Positions 15,941 to 25,121 of a stretch of DNA of 64,000 bases are shown piece by piece. The position numbers and the translations under genes are program-made. Numbering within the stretch: the stretch's first letter is position 1; each line of letters opens with the position of its first letter. This DNA is from Mycobacterium sp. IS-3022 (GTDB lineage: Bacteria > Actinomycetota > Actinomycetes > Mycobacteriales > Mycobacteriaceae). Below the pieces are notes generated by a model, which saw nothing but the letters and a program-made list of their open reading frames with translations, did no database searches and had not been told where the DNA came from. The stretch spans positions 62,001-126,000 of the forward strand of contig NZ_LQIN01000001.1 of the NCBI RefSeq assembly GCF_001500065.1, given 5' to 3'.

Positions 15941-17046
15941 TCACGTTCTCCGACGTCACGAAGCGCTACCCGGACGGCACCGTCGCGGTCGACGACCTCA
16001 CCCTGGAGGTACCCGAGGGCACGCTGACGGTCTTCGTCGGTCCGTCGGGCTGCGGCAAGACCACCTCGATGCGGATGATCAACCGGATGATCGAGCCGAC
16101 CTCGGGCACGCTGACAGTCGACGGCCGGGACGTCAGCGAGGTGGATCCGGTCAAGCTGCGGCTCGGCATCGGTTACGTGATCCAGAGCGCCGGGCTCATG
16201 CCGCACCTGCGGGTCGTCGACAACGTGGCCACCGTGCCGGTGCTCCGCGGCCAATCTCGGCGCAGCGCAAGACGATCCGCACTGCAGGTGATGGAACGGG
16301 TGGGGCTGGACACCAAACTCGCCGACCGCTATCCCGCCCAGCTCTCGGGCGGTCAGCAACAGCGCGTCGGGGTGGCCCGGGCGCTGGCCGCGGACCCACC
16401 GATCCTGTTGATGGACGAGCCGTTCAGCGCCGTCGACCCGGTGGTGCGCGAGGACCTGCAGGCCGAAATCGTGCGGCTGCACGGCGAATTGCGCAAGACC
16501 ATCGTGTTCGTCACCCACGACATCGACGAGGCGGTCAAGCTCGGCGACAAGGTGGCGGTGTTCGGCCGCGGCGGCGTGCTGCGCCAGTACGCCGACCCGG
16601 CGTTCGTGCTGTCCAACCCCGCCGACGAGGAGGTGGCCGCGTTCGTCGGCGCCGACCGCGGCTACCGCGGCCTGCAGTTCTTCCACGCCACCGGACTGCC
16701 GCTGCACGACATCGACCACGTCTCCGAGGACCAGGTGGACGGGCTGAGCCTGCAACCGGGTGCGTGGACGCTGGTCACCAAGGGAAACGGCAAGCCGTAC
16801 GCGTGGATCAACGCCGACGGCGTGGCGCTGCACCGCAACGGAAGTTCGCTGCACGACAGCACCATCGGCGGCGGATCGCTGTTCCGGCCGGACGGCACGC
16901 TGCGGCATGCGCTCGACGCGGCGCTGTCCTCGCCGAGCGGCCTGGGCGTCGCAGTCGACGAGCACGGAGGGGTGATCGGCGGGGTGAAGGCCGACGACGT
17001 GCTGGCCGCACTCGACAAGCAGCGTCGCCTGCCGGAGTTGGGGTAG
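15937..17046 (+). CDS. proV: Osmoprotectant ABC transporter ATPase
   Basis: 369 residues starting at TTG 15937, which overlaps the proX stop as TTGA; no ATG or GTG lies at a suitable place. The ABC domain is complete: Walker A GPSGCGKTTS (about 34), Q-loop YVIQSAGLMPHL, signature LSGGQQQR (about 135), Walker B ILLMDEPFSAVDP, and H-loop FVTHDIDEA. A C-terminal extension of about 130 residues ends in a CBS-like module (GVAVDEHGGVIGGVKADDVL), the ionic-strength sensing region in OpuA-type ATPases. It energises the import of quaternary amines with the two permeases downstream. Confidence 0.9.
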   Translation: MITFSDVTKRYPDGTVAVDDLTLEVPEGTLTVFVGPSGCGKTTSMRMINRMIEPTSGTLTVDGRDVSEVDPVKLRLGIGYVIQSAGLMPHLRVVDNVATVPVLRGQSRRSARRSALQVMERVGLDTKLADRYPAQLSGGQQQRVGVARALAADPPILLMDEPFSAVDPVVREDLQAEIVRLHGELRKTIVFVTHDIDEAVKLGDKVAVFGRGGVLRQYADPAFVLSNPADEEVAAFVGADRGYRGLQFFHATGLPLHDIDHVSEDQVDGLSLQPGAWTLVTKGNGKPYAWINADGVALHRNGSSLHDSTIGGGSLFRPDGTLRHALDAALSSPSGLGVAVDEHGGVIGGVKADDVLAALDKQRRLPELG

Positions 17047-17049
17047 CGC

Positions 17050-17715
17050 ATGCGCTATCTGCTCACCCACCTCGATGACCTGTGGGCGTTGACGCTGATC
17101 CATCTGCGGCTGTCGCTGATCCCGATCGTGCTCGGACTGATCATCGCGGTGCCGTTGGGCGCCGCGGTCCAGCGGACCACCACGCTGCGACGGTTGACCA
17201 CGATAACCGCCAGCATCGTCTTCACGGTTCCGTCGCTGGCGCTGTTCGTCGTGCTGCCGCTGGTCATCCCGACGCGCATCCTCGACGAGGCGAACGTGAT
17301 CGTCGCGCTGACGCTCTACACCGTCGCGCTGCTCGTGCGAGCGGTGCCCGAGGCCTTGGACGCGGTGTCGCCGACGGTACTCGACGCCGCGACGGCGGTC
17401 GGCTACCGGCCCTTGACCCGGATGATCAAAGTCGAACTGCCGCTGGCGCTTCCGGTTCTGACAGCCAGTCTGCGGGTGGTCGCCGTCACCAACATCTCGA
17501 TGGTGTCCGTCGGTTCTGTGATCGGCATCGGCGGGCTGGGCACCTGGTTCACCGAGGGTTATCAGGCCAACAAGAGCGATCAGATCGTCGCGGGCATCAT
17601 CGCGATCTTCCTGCTGGCGATCCTCATCGACACGTTGATCATGCTGTCGGGCAAGGCGCTCACACCCTGGACGCGCGCCACGCGCACGAGCCGAGTCAAG
17701 GCGGTCTCCGCGTGA
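17050..17715 (+). CDS. proW: Osmoprotectant ABC transporter permease 1
   Basis: 221 residues with five or six membrane segments in the binding-protein-dependent permease fold. The EAA-type coupling loop is DAATAVGYRPLTRMIKVELPLALP (about 113-136). It starts 4 nt after proV, and its TGA overlaps the GTG start of the second permease (GTGA). The two permeases should pair as a heterodimer, the arrangement known for OpuC-type importers. Confidence 0.88.
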   Translation: MRYLLTHLDDLWALTLIHLRLSLIPIVLGLIIAVPLGAAVQRTTTLRRLTTITASIVFTVPSLALFVVLPLVIPTRILDEANVIVALTLYTVALLVRAVPEALDAVSPTVLDAATAVGYRPLTRMIKVELPLALPVLTASLRVVAVTNISMVSVGSVIGIGGLGTWFTEGYQANKSDQIVAGIIAIFLLAILIDTLIMLSGKALTPWTRATRTSRVKAVSA

Positions 17716-18518
17716 GCCCGATGAGCTTCTTGACCGAGGCGCTGTCGTATATCTTCACCGCGGCCAACTGGGGCGGACCGGCCGGGCTGACCGCCCGCCT
17801 GCTCGAACACCTGCTGTACACGGTCGTCGCGGTGTTCTTCTCGGCCCTCGTCGCGGTCCCGATCGGGATGCTCATCGGCCACACCGGCCGCGGGATCTTC
17901 CTGGTGGTCACCGGGGTCAACGCATTGCGGGCGCTTCCGACGCTCGGCGTCCTGCTGCTCGGCGTGCTGCTGTGGGGTCTGGGCCTCATACCGCCGACGG
18001 TCGCGTTGATGTTGCTGGGTATCCCGCCACTGCTGGCAGGCACCTACGCCGGAATCGCCAACGTCGATCACGCGGTCGTCGACGCCGCGCGGGCGATGGG
18101 CATGACCGAGCGGCGCATCCTGCTGCGGGTGGAGGCGCCGATCGCGTTGCCGTTGATCCTCAGCGGGTTGCGCACCGCCACACTGCAGATCGTGGCCACC
18201 GCAACGGTTGCCGCGTACGCCAGCCTCGGCGGGCTGGGCCGCTACCTCATCGACGGCATCAAGGTGCGGCAGTTCCAACTGGCGTTGGTCGGCGCACTGA
18301 TGGTGACGGCGCTGGCGTTGCTCCTCGACGCCGCGCTCGCATTCGCAGTGTGGGTTTCGGTACCGGGGACCGGTCGGCTCAGGAGATCGCCGATGCCCCA
18401 GCCGCTGCTCAGTGACGAAGTCGTCCTCGAATCCCGACCGCGCGCAACATCACAGAACGCCGGCAAAACCGCCGCCCAAGCACGTTACGAACGGGGCGAT
18501 CCTTCGCATACGGTATAG
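17712..18518 (+). CDS. proZ: Osmoprotectant ABC transporter permease 2
   Basis: 268 residues from GTG 17712 (GTGA overlap with the preceding stop); ATG 17721 is an alternative. It has six likely membrane segments. The coupling loop is DAARAMGMTERRILLRVEAPIALP (about 119-142), followed by ATVAAYASLGGLGRYLIDG. A hydrophilic tail of about 45 residues after the last helix is longer than in most relatives and has no evident motif. Confidence 0.88.
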   Translation: MSPMSFLTEALSYIFTAANWGGPAGLTARLLEHLLYTVVAVFFSALVAVPIGMLIGHTGRGIFLVVTGVNALRALPTLGVLLLGVLLWGLGLIPPTVALMLLGIPPLLAGTYAGIANVDHAVVDAARAMGMTERRILLRVEAPIALPLILSGLRTATLQIVATATVAAYASLGGLGRYLIDGIKVRQFQLALVGALMVTALALLLDAALAFAVWVSVPGTGRLRRSPMPQPLLSDEVVLESRPRATSQNAGKTAAQARYERGDPSHTV

Positions 18519-18520
18519 GG

Positions 18521-19111
18521 GTGAGTGAAGCAGGTGGCTCCGAGAAGTCATGGCCGGCGATCCTGACCTGGCGGGCGCATGACGTACCGCGGATGGAATC
18601 GGTCCGGCTTCATGTGTCGGGCAACCGCATCAAGGCCTACGGCAGGATCGTGGCCGCCGCGACGCCGTCGCACCCGGCGTTCTCGGCCTCCTACGATCTG
18701 GTGACCGACGAGGCCGGTGCCACCAAGCGGCTTTCGATGACGGTCACACTCGCCGAGCGGGAACGGCAGCTGTCGATCGCTCGCGACGAAGAGAACATGT
18801 GGCTGGTCCAGCAGCACACCGGCGAGTCCCGACGCGCCGCGTACGACGGTGCGCTCGACGTCGACGTGATCTTCAGCCCGTTCTTCAATGCGCTACCGAT
18901 CCGGCGCACCCGGCTCTATCAACGCTCGGACTCGATCAGCTGTCCGGTGGTGTACGTGCGACTGCCGGAGATGTCCGTCGAGGCCGCGGTGATCAGCTAC
19001 AGCAGCGCCGAGGACGGCATCAAACTGCACTCGCCGGTCGCCGAGACGACGATCAGCGTGGACTCCGACGGATTCATCCTCGATTACCCAGGGCTGGCAG
19101 AGCGGATCTGA
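18521..19111 (+). CDS. Putative glycolipid-binding family protein
   Basis: 196 residues of the family annotated as putative glycolipid-binding (a large antiparallel barrel). Typical patterns are [20 protein letters not shown] near 15-34, then [11 protein letters not shown] and a [18 protein letters not shown] segment near 110-128, and the end [10 protein letters not shown]. Starts at GTG 18521, only 2 nt after proZ, so it may be read from the pro transcript. It resembles Rv3755c from memory. Its 3' end overlaps the convergent tyrA by 38 bp. Ligand unknown. Confidence 0.8.
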   Translation: MSEAGGSEKSWPAILTWRAHDVPRMESVRLHVSGNRIKAYGRIVAAATPSHPAFSASYDLVTDEAGATKRLSMTVTLAERERQLSIARDEENMWLVQQHTGESRRAAYDGALDVDVIFSPFFNALPIRRTRLYQRSDSISCPVVYVRLPEMSVEAAVISYSSAEDGIKLHSPVAETTISVDSDGFILDYPGLAERI

Positions 19112-20033
19112 TCACCCCGCCGGCGCGGCCCGCGGCGGCGAGTTCCTCGCGCCACCTGTCCTCGCCGACGACGACCGTGACGATCTCCGGCCTGCTGAAG
19201 CTGTCATAGCGGATCCGGGCCGCGTGGCCAATTTCGACGAGGTCGGTCAAGGGCTTGTGCTCGGCCAGCGCATCGCGCGCATGGTGCAGCAGACCCAGCG
19301 TGCGCTCCAGGACCGGCAGCAGTTCGTCGGCGTTGGCCTCACACATCGCCCGCACCAGATCCGGCGCGGTCGCTGCCACCCGGGTGCCGTCCCGGAAGGA
19401 CCCCGCCGCCAGAGCGAACGCCAACGGCACCTCTCCCGCGGTCGCGGCGAGCGCCTCGGCCAGCAGGTGCGGCAGGTGCGAGATCGTCGCTGCGGCGGCA
19501 TCGTGTTCATCCGAGCGGGCCGGGACGACGACTGCGCCGCAGTCCAACGCGAGGTCCATCACCTGGGTCCAGACCTCGGGGTCGACGTGGTCGTCGACGC
19601 TGATCACCCAGGGCGCCCCGACGAACAACCGGGCGTTGCCGGCCGCCCAACCGGAGTGCGCCGTGCCCGCCATCGGATGGCCTCCGACGAACCGCTCCAG
19701 CAGTCCGAACGACTGAACCTCCTGCAGCACAGCGGTTTTCACGCTGGTCACATCGGTCAGGGGACATCCCGGCGCCGTTTCGCGGATGCGGCCGAGCATC
19801 TGGGCCAGTGCGGGCACCGGGACCGCCAGCACGATCAGCGCATTGCCTGCCGCCGCGCGACCGAGCGTGGCATCGAGGTCTTCGCTGGCGTCGAACCCGT
19901 CGGCCACCGCCGCCTGGACGGCCTCCAGTGACCGGTTGTACCCGAAGACCTCGCGTCCGGCGGCCGCCGCCGCACGCATCACCGAACCCCCGATCAGCCC
20001 GAGGCCGACCACGCAAACCGGTGTGTTCGTCAC
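19074..20033 (-). CDS. tyrA: Prephenate dehydrogenase
   Basis: 319 residues. The N-terminal Rossmann domain has VGLGLIGGS (about 9-17). The prephenate-binding motif [13 protein letters not shown] (about 115-128) carries the catalytic histidine, and an all-helical dimerisation half follows ([23 protein letters not shown]). A C-terminal extension of about 50 residues has an ACT-like character ([22 protein letters not shown]), but it is too short for a full ACT domain. It oxidises prephenate to 4-hydroxyphenylpyruvate in tyrosine synthesis; HisC2/Pat in this window could supply the transamination. GTG start at 20033 with GAAGG upstream. Confidence 0.9.
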   Translation of the reverse strand: MTNTPVCVVGLGLIGGSVMRAAAAAGREVFGYNRSLEAVQAAVADGFDASEDLDATLGRAAAGNALIVLAVPVPALAQMLGRIRETAPGCPLTDVTSVKTAVLQEVQSFGLLERFVGGHPMAGTAHSGWAAGNARLFVGAPWVISVDDHVDPEVWTQVMDLALDCGAVVVPARSDEHDAAAATISHLPHLLAEALAATAGEVPLAFALAAGSFRDGTRVAATAPDLVRAMCEANADELLPVLERTLGLLHHARDALAEHKPLTDLVEIGHAARIRYDSFSRPEIVTVVVGEDRWREELAAAGRAGGVIRSALPALGNRG

Positions 20034-20127
20034 CCTTCAAGGTTGGCACATCGAGGGCCATCGACCGCCGTCAGGCTTGGCGCCTTTTCCTGGTCAAGGG
20101 CATGGTCGGCGACTACCGTAGGCCGAC

Positions 20128-20649
20128 ATGGGAGCACAGCGTGCGCCGGCGCGGGAGCAGTCCGTCGAGACCCCCGACGGCTTCGGCGTGGCGGTCGTCC
20201 GGGAGGACGGCAAGTGGCGTTGCGCACCGCTGCGCCGCGCGGCGCTGAGCAGCCTGACCGCCGCCGAGACCGAGCTCCGCGAGATACGCAGTGCCGGAGC
20301 GGTGTTCGGGCTGCTCGACATCGACGATGAGTTCTTTGTGATCGTGCGGCCCGCACCGGCGGGCACGCGGTTGTTGCTCTCGGATGCCACCGCGGCGCTG
20401 GACTACGACATCGCCGCCGAGGCGCTGGAAAAGCTCGACGCCGACATCGAGCCCGAGGAACTCGAGGAGGCCGAACCCTTCGAGGAGGGCGACCTGGGCC
20501 TGCTGTCCGACGTCGGCCTGCCGGAGGCGGTGCTCGGCGTCATCCTCGACGAATCCGATCTCTACGCCGACGAACAATTGGGCAGGATCGCGCGGGAGAT
20601 GGGATTCGCCGACGAACTGTCGGCGGTGCTGGATCGTCTGGGTCGGTGA
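20128..20649 (+). CDS. tRNA adenosine deaminase-associated protein
   Basis: 173 residues. It carries the N-terminal FGVAVVREDGKWRCAPLRR segment, an EVDEFFV-like strand (IDDEFFVIVRPAP), and a very acidic middle (IEPEELEEAEPFEEGDLG), the hallmarks of the actinobacterial family that always precedes tadA. Its role is not established. It sits 21 nt upstream of tadA on the same strand, and corresponds to Rv3753c in my recollection. TACCGT lies 8 nt before the ATG. Confidence 0.84.
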   Translation: MGAQRAPAREQSVETPDGFGVAVVREDGKWRCAPLRRAALSSLTAAETELREIRSAGAVFGLLDIDDEFFVIVRPAPAGTRLLLSDATAALDYDIAAEALEKLDADIEPEELEEAEPFEEGDLGLLSDVGLPEAVLGVILDESDLYADEQLGRIAREMGFADELSAVLDRLGR

Positions 20650-20670
20650 ACCGACAAAAGGCTGGGGTCG

Positions 20671-21135
20671 GTGAACCTGATCGACGACGAGGCGCTGATC
20701 CGCGCCGCCCTCGAGGCTGCGTCCGCCGCAGGACCGCGCGACGTGCCCGTCGGCGCGGTCGTCGTGTCCGCCGACGGCACCGAACTGGCCCGCGCGGCCA
20801 ACGCGCGCGAAGCGTTGGGCGACCCCACCGCGCACGCGGAGATCCTCGCAATCCGCGCGGCCGCGGCGGTGCTCGGGGACGGCTGGCGGCTGGAGGGTAC
20901 GACGCTGGCCGTCACCGTCGAACCCTGCACGATGTGCGCCGGTGCGCTGGTGATGGCGCGCGTGGCGCGCGTGGTGTTCGGCGCCTGGGAGCCCAAGACC
21001 GGAGCCGTCGGATCGCTGTGGGATGTGGTGCGCGACAGGCGGCTGACGCATCGGGCCCAGGTGCGCGGCGGGGTGCTGGCCGAGCAGTGCGCGGCGCCGC
21101 TGGAGGAGTTCTTCGCCCGGCAGCGATTGGAGTAG
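20671..21135 (+). CDS. tadA: tRNA-specific adenosine deaminase
   Basis: 154 residues, cytidine-deaminase fold. The zinc site is HAEI (His/Glu near 55) with PCTMC (two Cys near 85-88), preceded by the VPVGAVVV substrate strand. It converts A34 of tRNA-Arg(ACG) to inosine; that tRNA is encoded in the window at 7921. GTG start at 20671 with a GGGG-containing Shine-Dalgarno upstream. The tRNA-Ser(CGA) promoter overlaps its last codons. Confidence 0.92.
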   Translation: MNLIDDEALIRAALEAASAAGPRDVPVGAVVVSADGTELARAANAREALGDPTAHAEILAIRAAAAVLGDGWRLEGTTLAVTVEPCTMCAGALVMARVARVVFGAWEPKTGAVGSLWDVVRDRRLTHRAQVRGGVLAEQCAAPLEEFFARQRLE

Positions 21136-21157
21136 AAGGGCGGGCGCCCGGTAAGCT
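21127..21157 (+). promoter_or_regulatory. Promoter of tRNA-Ser(CGA)
   Basis: A -35-like TTGGAG (21127-21132) and a -10 TAAGCT (21152-21157) have a 19-bp spacer. The -10 ends 7 nt before the mature tRNA, so the 5' leader would be almost absent. The -35 lies inside the tadA coding end. Confidence 0.45.
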
Positions 21158-21164
21158 GCCACAC

Positions 21165-21252
21165 GGTGGCGTGTCCGAGCGGCCTAAGGAGCACGCCTCG
21201 AAAGCGTGTGACGGGTAACCCCCGTCCGAGGGTTCAAATCCCTCCGCCACCG
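21165..21252 (+). tRNA. tRNA-Ser (anticodon CGA)
   Basis: An 88-nt class II tRNA. The acceptor arms are GGTGGCG/CGCCACC, the anticodon stem CACGC/GCGTG encloses CTCGAAA (anticodon CGA), and there is a long variable arm and a TTCAAAT T-loop. Its acceptor and T-arm match those of tRNA-Ser(TGA) at 1330. Confidence 0.95.
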
Positions 21253-21341
21253 CCACAACGACTGACGCACTATTGTCGGATCCGTCACTGAAGCAGAGGT
21301 CGAGGCGACCGCGGTGACCAACGCGAGAGAATTGGTTACAT

Positions 21342-22553
21342 ATGCGTGCGCTTCATGACCAAGGCCCGTCCGCCTCGGCCGGCACCGGCGCTGCCGTGCG
21401 CCCTTTTTCCGTGCTCCTCGTCGAGGACGATCGCGGCGACGCGATGCTGGTCGAGGAGTTGATCGCCGATGCCGCCGTCGAAATCGATGTCGCGTGGGCG
21501 CCGTCGATGGAGGACGCCGAACGGCAGTTGGATACCTCTCGGCCGGATTGTGTGCTGCTTGATTTGAACCTGCCCGATGCGAACGGCATCAAGGCGCTCG
21601 ACCGGATCACCAGGCGCGACATCACTTTGCCGATCGTGGTGTTGACGGGGCTCAACGACGAGCACTTCGGCGTCTCCGCCGTCGCCGCCGGCGCTCAGGA
21701 CTATCTCGTCAAGGGCCGAGTGGAACCCGAGACGCTCCGCCGCGCGCTGCTCTACGCAGTGGAACGCAAACGCGCCGAGCTGACGTCGGTGGAACTGCAC
21801 GCCAGCGAGCTGCGTGCCATGGAGAACGCCCGTCTCGAGCGTGGGCTGCTGCCGTCTCCGCTGCTCCTTGACCCGCCCGGTGTCGACATCGTCGCCGAGT
21901 ACCGGCCCAGCAGACAGCATGCGCTGCTCGGCGGTGACTTCTACGACTTCGTGCAGACGCCGGACCGCACCGTGCACGTCATGGTCGGCGACGTGGCCGG
22001 GCACGGCCCCGACGAGGCCGCACTGGGAGTGGCGCTGCGGATCGGCTGGCGCGCGCTGACGTTCGCCGGGCTGCGCGGCAACGAACGCATGCGACAACTC
22101 GAACGGATTCTGAGCACCGAACGGCCGGGTTCGAGCATCTTCGCGACCGTGATCAGCGTCGCGATGTCGACCGACACCCTCAGCTTCAACGTGGTGTCCG
22201 CCGGCCATCCCGGCATGCTGCTGCACGGTCCCGACACCGTGGAGTGGCTGGAGCCGAAGGTGGGTCCCGCCCTCGGCCTGTATGGCCACGAGTGGCCGCT
22301 GAACGTCCTCGAGCTGCCGCCGGGGTACGGCCTGGTGTTGCTGACCGATGGGCTGTTCGAGGGCCGCTCCGGTGAGGGCACCCGACGCCTCGGCGAGAAG
22401 GGCCTGCTCGACGTCGCGCGCGGCTATGCGCATCTGCCCGGCGCCGAGTTCGTCAGCGCGCTGATCGACGATGTGGAGCGCCGCGCGCAGTCGGTGGGCG
22501 GCATCAGTGACGACATCGCGGTCGTGCGGGTGGAGCGGACGACGACCGGATGA
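21342..22553 (+). CDS. Response regulator with PP2C/SpoIIE phosphatase output
   Basis: 403 residues. The receiver domain (about 22-145) has the phosphoacceptor Asp74 in CVLLDLNLPDANG, the acidic pair VEDDRGD, a T in VLTG and K in DYLVKGRV. A coiled-coil linker (about 145-170) leads to a SpoIIE-type phosphatase domain (about 180-400). Its metal motifs are intact: GGDFYD, VGDVAGHGPDEAA, LLTDGLFE and SDDIAVV. Such proteins dephosphorylate an anti-anti-sigma factor when the receiver is phosphorylated. It overlaps the histidine kinase gene by 4 nt. The RsbW-like protein at 24534 is a likely opposing kinase. Confidence 0.88.
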   Translation: MRALHDQGPSASAGTGAAVRPFSVLLVEDDRGDAMLVEELIADAAVEIDVAWAPSMEDAERQLDTSRPDCVLLDLNLPDANGIKALDRITRRDITLPIVVLTGLNDEHFGVSAVAAGAQDYLVKGRVEPETLRRALLYAVERKRAELTSVELHASELRAMENARLERGLLPSPLLLDPPGVDIVAEYRPSRQHALLGGDFYDFVQTPDRTVHVMVGDVAGHGPDEAALGVALRIGWRALTFAGLRGNERMRQLERILSTERPGSSIFATVISVAMSTDTLSFNVVSAGHPGMLLHGPDTVEWLEPKVGPALGLYGHEWPLNVLELPPGYGLVLLTDGLFEGRSGEGTRRLGEKGLLDVARGYAHLPGAEFVSALIDDVERRAQSVGGISDDIAVVRVERTTTG

Positions 22554-24124
22554 GATCGCGCCTCACCGTTCAGGGCTGGCAGAACCTGGTGCTGTCGATG
22601 ATGGGTGTGGTGGTGATCGCCGGTGCGATCGCCGCTGCCCTGCTGCTGAACCGGACCGACGACATCTCGCGTGAGCTCAACCTCGGCATCCAACCCGCCC
22701 GCGTCGCGGCGTACCAACTGCAGGCCGCTTTGCGTGACCAGGAGACCGCCATTCGCGGATATGCCATCGCCGCCGACCGCCAGTTCCTCGAACCGTATTA
22801 CGCCGGCCAGGGGGCCGAGCGCGCCGCCGCGCAGCAGGTCCGCGACGGCATCGGCCACCGGCCCGAGTTGCTCGCCGACCTCGAAGCGATCGAAGAGGCC
22901 GCTGCAGCGTGGCGCTCGACGTTCGCGGACCCGGTCCTCGCGTCGGTGACGCCGGGTTCGCCGAAGGTTCTGGACGCCGAGACGGCCGCGCGCGGCAAAG
23001 CCGAATTCGACAGCCTACGAGCGTTGTTCGAAGCCCAGAACCGCGATCTCACACAGGCCCGGCAGGACGCCGTCGACGACCTCACCCGGGTGCAGACCTG
23101 GCGGAACGTCGTGCTCCTCACGGTCGTGGCGACATTCCTCGTGGCCGCGATCGCGTTGGCGGTGCTGGTGCGACGCGCAGTCACCCGGCCGCTGGAAGCG
23201 CTCGCCGCGGCCTGCCGCAAGATCACCGAAGGCAGTTTCGGCGAGAGGATCGCGGTGGGGGGCCCACGCGACATTCGGTCCATCGCCGCGGCTGTCGAGG
23301 ACATGAGGCAGCGCATCGTCGACGAACTCGAAGCGTCGCGGGAGGCGCGGAGCCAGCTGGCCGACCAGGCCCTCGAACTGCAGCGCTCCAATGCCGAACT
23401 CGAGCAGTTCGCGTATGTCGCCTCGCATGACCTGCAGGAGCCGCTGCGCAAGGTGGCGTCGTTCTGTCAACTTCTGGAGAAGCGCTACGGCGACAAGTTG
23501 GACGAGCGAGGCGTCGAGTACATCCGGTTCGCCGTCGACGGCGCCAAGCGGATGCAGGTGCTGATCAACGATCTGCTGACGTTCTCCCGCGTCGGCAGGC
23601 TCAATTCGGTGCACGACGACGTCGACCTTTCAGCCGTGTTGGACGACGCGATGGACAACCTGGCCACCACGATCGAGGAGGCCGGTGCCGAGGTGGTGGT
23701 CCACTCCGGACAGCCGCTACCTTCGGTCAAGGGTGACCCGACCCTGCTGACGATGCTCTGGCAGAACCTGATCGGCAACGCGGTGAAGTTCGCCAGACCG
23801 GGCGTCGTACCGCGGATCGTCATCGACTGCGAGGCGGGCGAGGACGCGCAGGAGGGTTCGTGGCTGTTCACCGTCACCGACAATGGGATCGGGATCCCCG
23901 ACGAGTTCACGGAGAAGGTCTTCGTGATCTTCCAGCGCCTGCACGGCCGCGAGTCGTACTCCGGCACGGGAATCGGGCTTGCGCTGTGTCGCAAGATCGT
24001 CGAGTACCACGGCGGCAGCATCTGGATCGACACCACCTACACGGACGGCACCAGGTTCCGTTTCACCATTCCCTGCGTCGTCGACGAGCCCGTCGAGGCC
24101 GATATGGAAGGATCAACCGCATGA
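22550..24124 (+). CDS. CHASE3-type sensor histidine kinase
   Basis: 524 residues. The first membrane helix is at about 12-34, followed by an extracytoplasmic CHASE3 domain (AALRDQETAIRGYAIAADRQ near 60-80). A second helix at about 185-208 is followed by HAMP (RRAVTRPLEALAAACRKI). The HisKA box FAYVASHDLQEPLRKV carries His293, in the phytochrome-like subclass. The HATPase domain has LIGNAVKFA, TDNGIGIP and GTGIGLALCRKIVEYHGG. It probably phosphorylates both receivers encoded beside it. ATGA overlaps join it to the genes on both sides. The stimulus is unknown. Confidence 0.9.
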   Translation: MRSRLTVQGWQNLVLSMMGVVVIAGAIAAALLLNRTDDISRELNLGIQPARVAAYQLQAALRDQETAIRGYAIAADRQFLEPYYAGQGAERAAAQQVRDGIGHRPELLADLEAIEEAAAAWRSTFADPVLASVTPGSPKVLDAETAARGKAEFDSLRALFEAQNRDLTQARQDAVDDLTRVQTWRNVVLLTVVATFLVAAIALAVLVRRAVTRPLEALAAACRKITEGSFGERIAVGGPRDIRSIAAAVEDMRQRIVDELEASREARSQLADQALELQRSNAELEQFAYVASHDLQEPLRKVASFCQLLEKRYGDKLDERGVEYIRFAVDGAKRMQVLINDLLTFSRVGRLNSVHDDVDLSAVLDDAMDNLATTIEEAGAEVVVHSGQPLPSVKGDPTLLTMLWQNLIGNAVKFARPGVVPRIVIDCEAGEDAQEGSWLFTVTDNGIGIPDEFTEKVFVIFQRLHGRESYSGTGIGLALCRKIVEYHGGSIWIDTTYTDGTRFRFTIPCVVDEPVEADMEGSTA

Positions 24125-24561
24125 CATTGGACGGTCGGGCGATCGACGTTCTGCTGATCGAGGACGATCCGGGCGATGAGCTGATCACCCGGGAAGCCTT
24201 CGAGCACAACAAGATCAAGAACACGCTGCACGTCGCCCACGATGGCGAGGAGGGGCTCGACTTCCTCTACCGCCGCGGCAAGTTCGCCGACGCGCCGCGC
24301 CCCGATTTGATCCTGCTCGATCTGAACCTGCCGAAGTACGACGGCAGGCAACTGCTGGAGACCATCAAATCCGACGCGGACCTGAGCCACATCCCGGTGG
24401 TGGTACTCACGACATCGTCGGCGGAGGAAGACATCCTGCGCAGCTACAAGCTGCATGCCAACGCCTACGTCACCAAACCGGTTGACCTCGACCAGTTCAT
24501 GAACGCCGTTCGGCAGATCGACGAGTTCTTCGTTCAGGTGGTTCGGCTGCCCCAGTCGTGA
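24121..24561 (+). CDS. Single-domain response regulator (Rcp1-like)
   Basis: 146 residues, a lone receiver. Phosphoacceptor Asp67 is in LILLDLNLPKYDG, with LIEDDPGDE acidic residues, T in VLTTSSAEEDI and K in AYVTKPVDLDQF. The YRRGKFADAPRPD insertion before the acceptor strand is typical of Rcp1, the partner of cyanobacterial phytochromes. With no output domain it may shuttle phosphate or compete for the kinase. The start overlaps the kinase stop (ATGA); the last 28 bp overlap the convergent RsbW-like gene. Confidence 0.88.
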   Translation: MTLDGRAIDVLLIEDDPGDELITREAFEHNKIKNTLHVAHDGEEGLDFLYRRGKFADAPRPDLILLDLNLPKYDGRQLLETIKSDADLSHIPVVVLTTSSAEEDILRSYKLHANAYVTKPVDLDQFMNAVRQIDEFFVQVVRLPQS

Positions 24562-25022
24562 CGTCCGTCGGTGACCTCGAAGTCGATCCGCACGGTGGTG
24601 CCGCTCGCCGAACCCGCGACGTCCACTCCGTCGCCTACCGCCCGGATGATCGGCAGCCCGCGACCGCGGGTGGTCGGTTCGGCGCTCGGTGTTCGCCACG
24701 CGCCGTGATCGGAGACGCAGACGATGATCCGCTCGTCCTCGACGGTCGCGTCGATGACGATCACGCCGTCGTCGCAATCTCGATAGGCATGTTCGACGCA
24801 GTTGGTGGCCGCTTCGTTGACCGCCAGCACGATGTCGGCGACGACGGGATCGGGCACGCCGATCGGGGCCATCCAGTCGAGTAGTCGATGGCGGATCTGG
24901 GCCAATCGATCCGCGGTGGCCGGTACCTCGATACGCAACGGGTCTGCCGGCCGCAGGCGCACATCGATCACCACGCCCGTGTTGTACCCCGCTTGGCCCG
25001 ATTCCTCACGCACGCCACGCAT
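24534..25022 (-). CDS. RsbW-like serine kinase / anti-sigma ATPase
   Basis: 162 residues of the small GHKL ATPase family. The N box is NEAATNCVEHAY (about 80), the G1 box VSDHGAW and the G2 box RGRGLPIIRAVGDGV. This is the anti-sigma/anti-anti-sigma kinase fold that counters SpoIIE-type phosphatases. It overlaps the Rcp1-like gene tail to tail, and its product probably works with the REC-PP2C protein at 21342. The start is uncertain: ATG 25022 is used, but the conserved part begins near residue 20. No sigma or antagonist gene is adjacent. Confidence 0.8.
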   Translation of the reverse strand: MRGVREESGQAGYNTGVVIDVRLRPADPLRIEVPATADRLAQIRHRLLDWMAPIGVPDPVVADIVLAVNEAATNCVEHAYRDCDDGVIVIDATVEDERIIVCVSDHGAWRTPSAEPTTRGRGLPIIRAVGDGVDVAGSASGTTVRIDFEVTDGRHDWGSRTT

Positions 25023-25121
25023 ACGCGGTCGATCTCGAAACCGTAGCGAGGCGCAGATCACACCTCGACGGCCGACGAGACGGCGATCACGGGACCTCGC
25101 CGCCGGCGCCTTTCGCGCGCG

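Noticed and set aside
24534..24561. Frameshift at the 3' end of the Rcp1-like gene
   Set aside because: Both convergent proteins end normally; it is a 28-bp tail-to-tail overlap.
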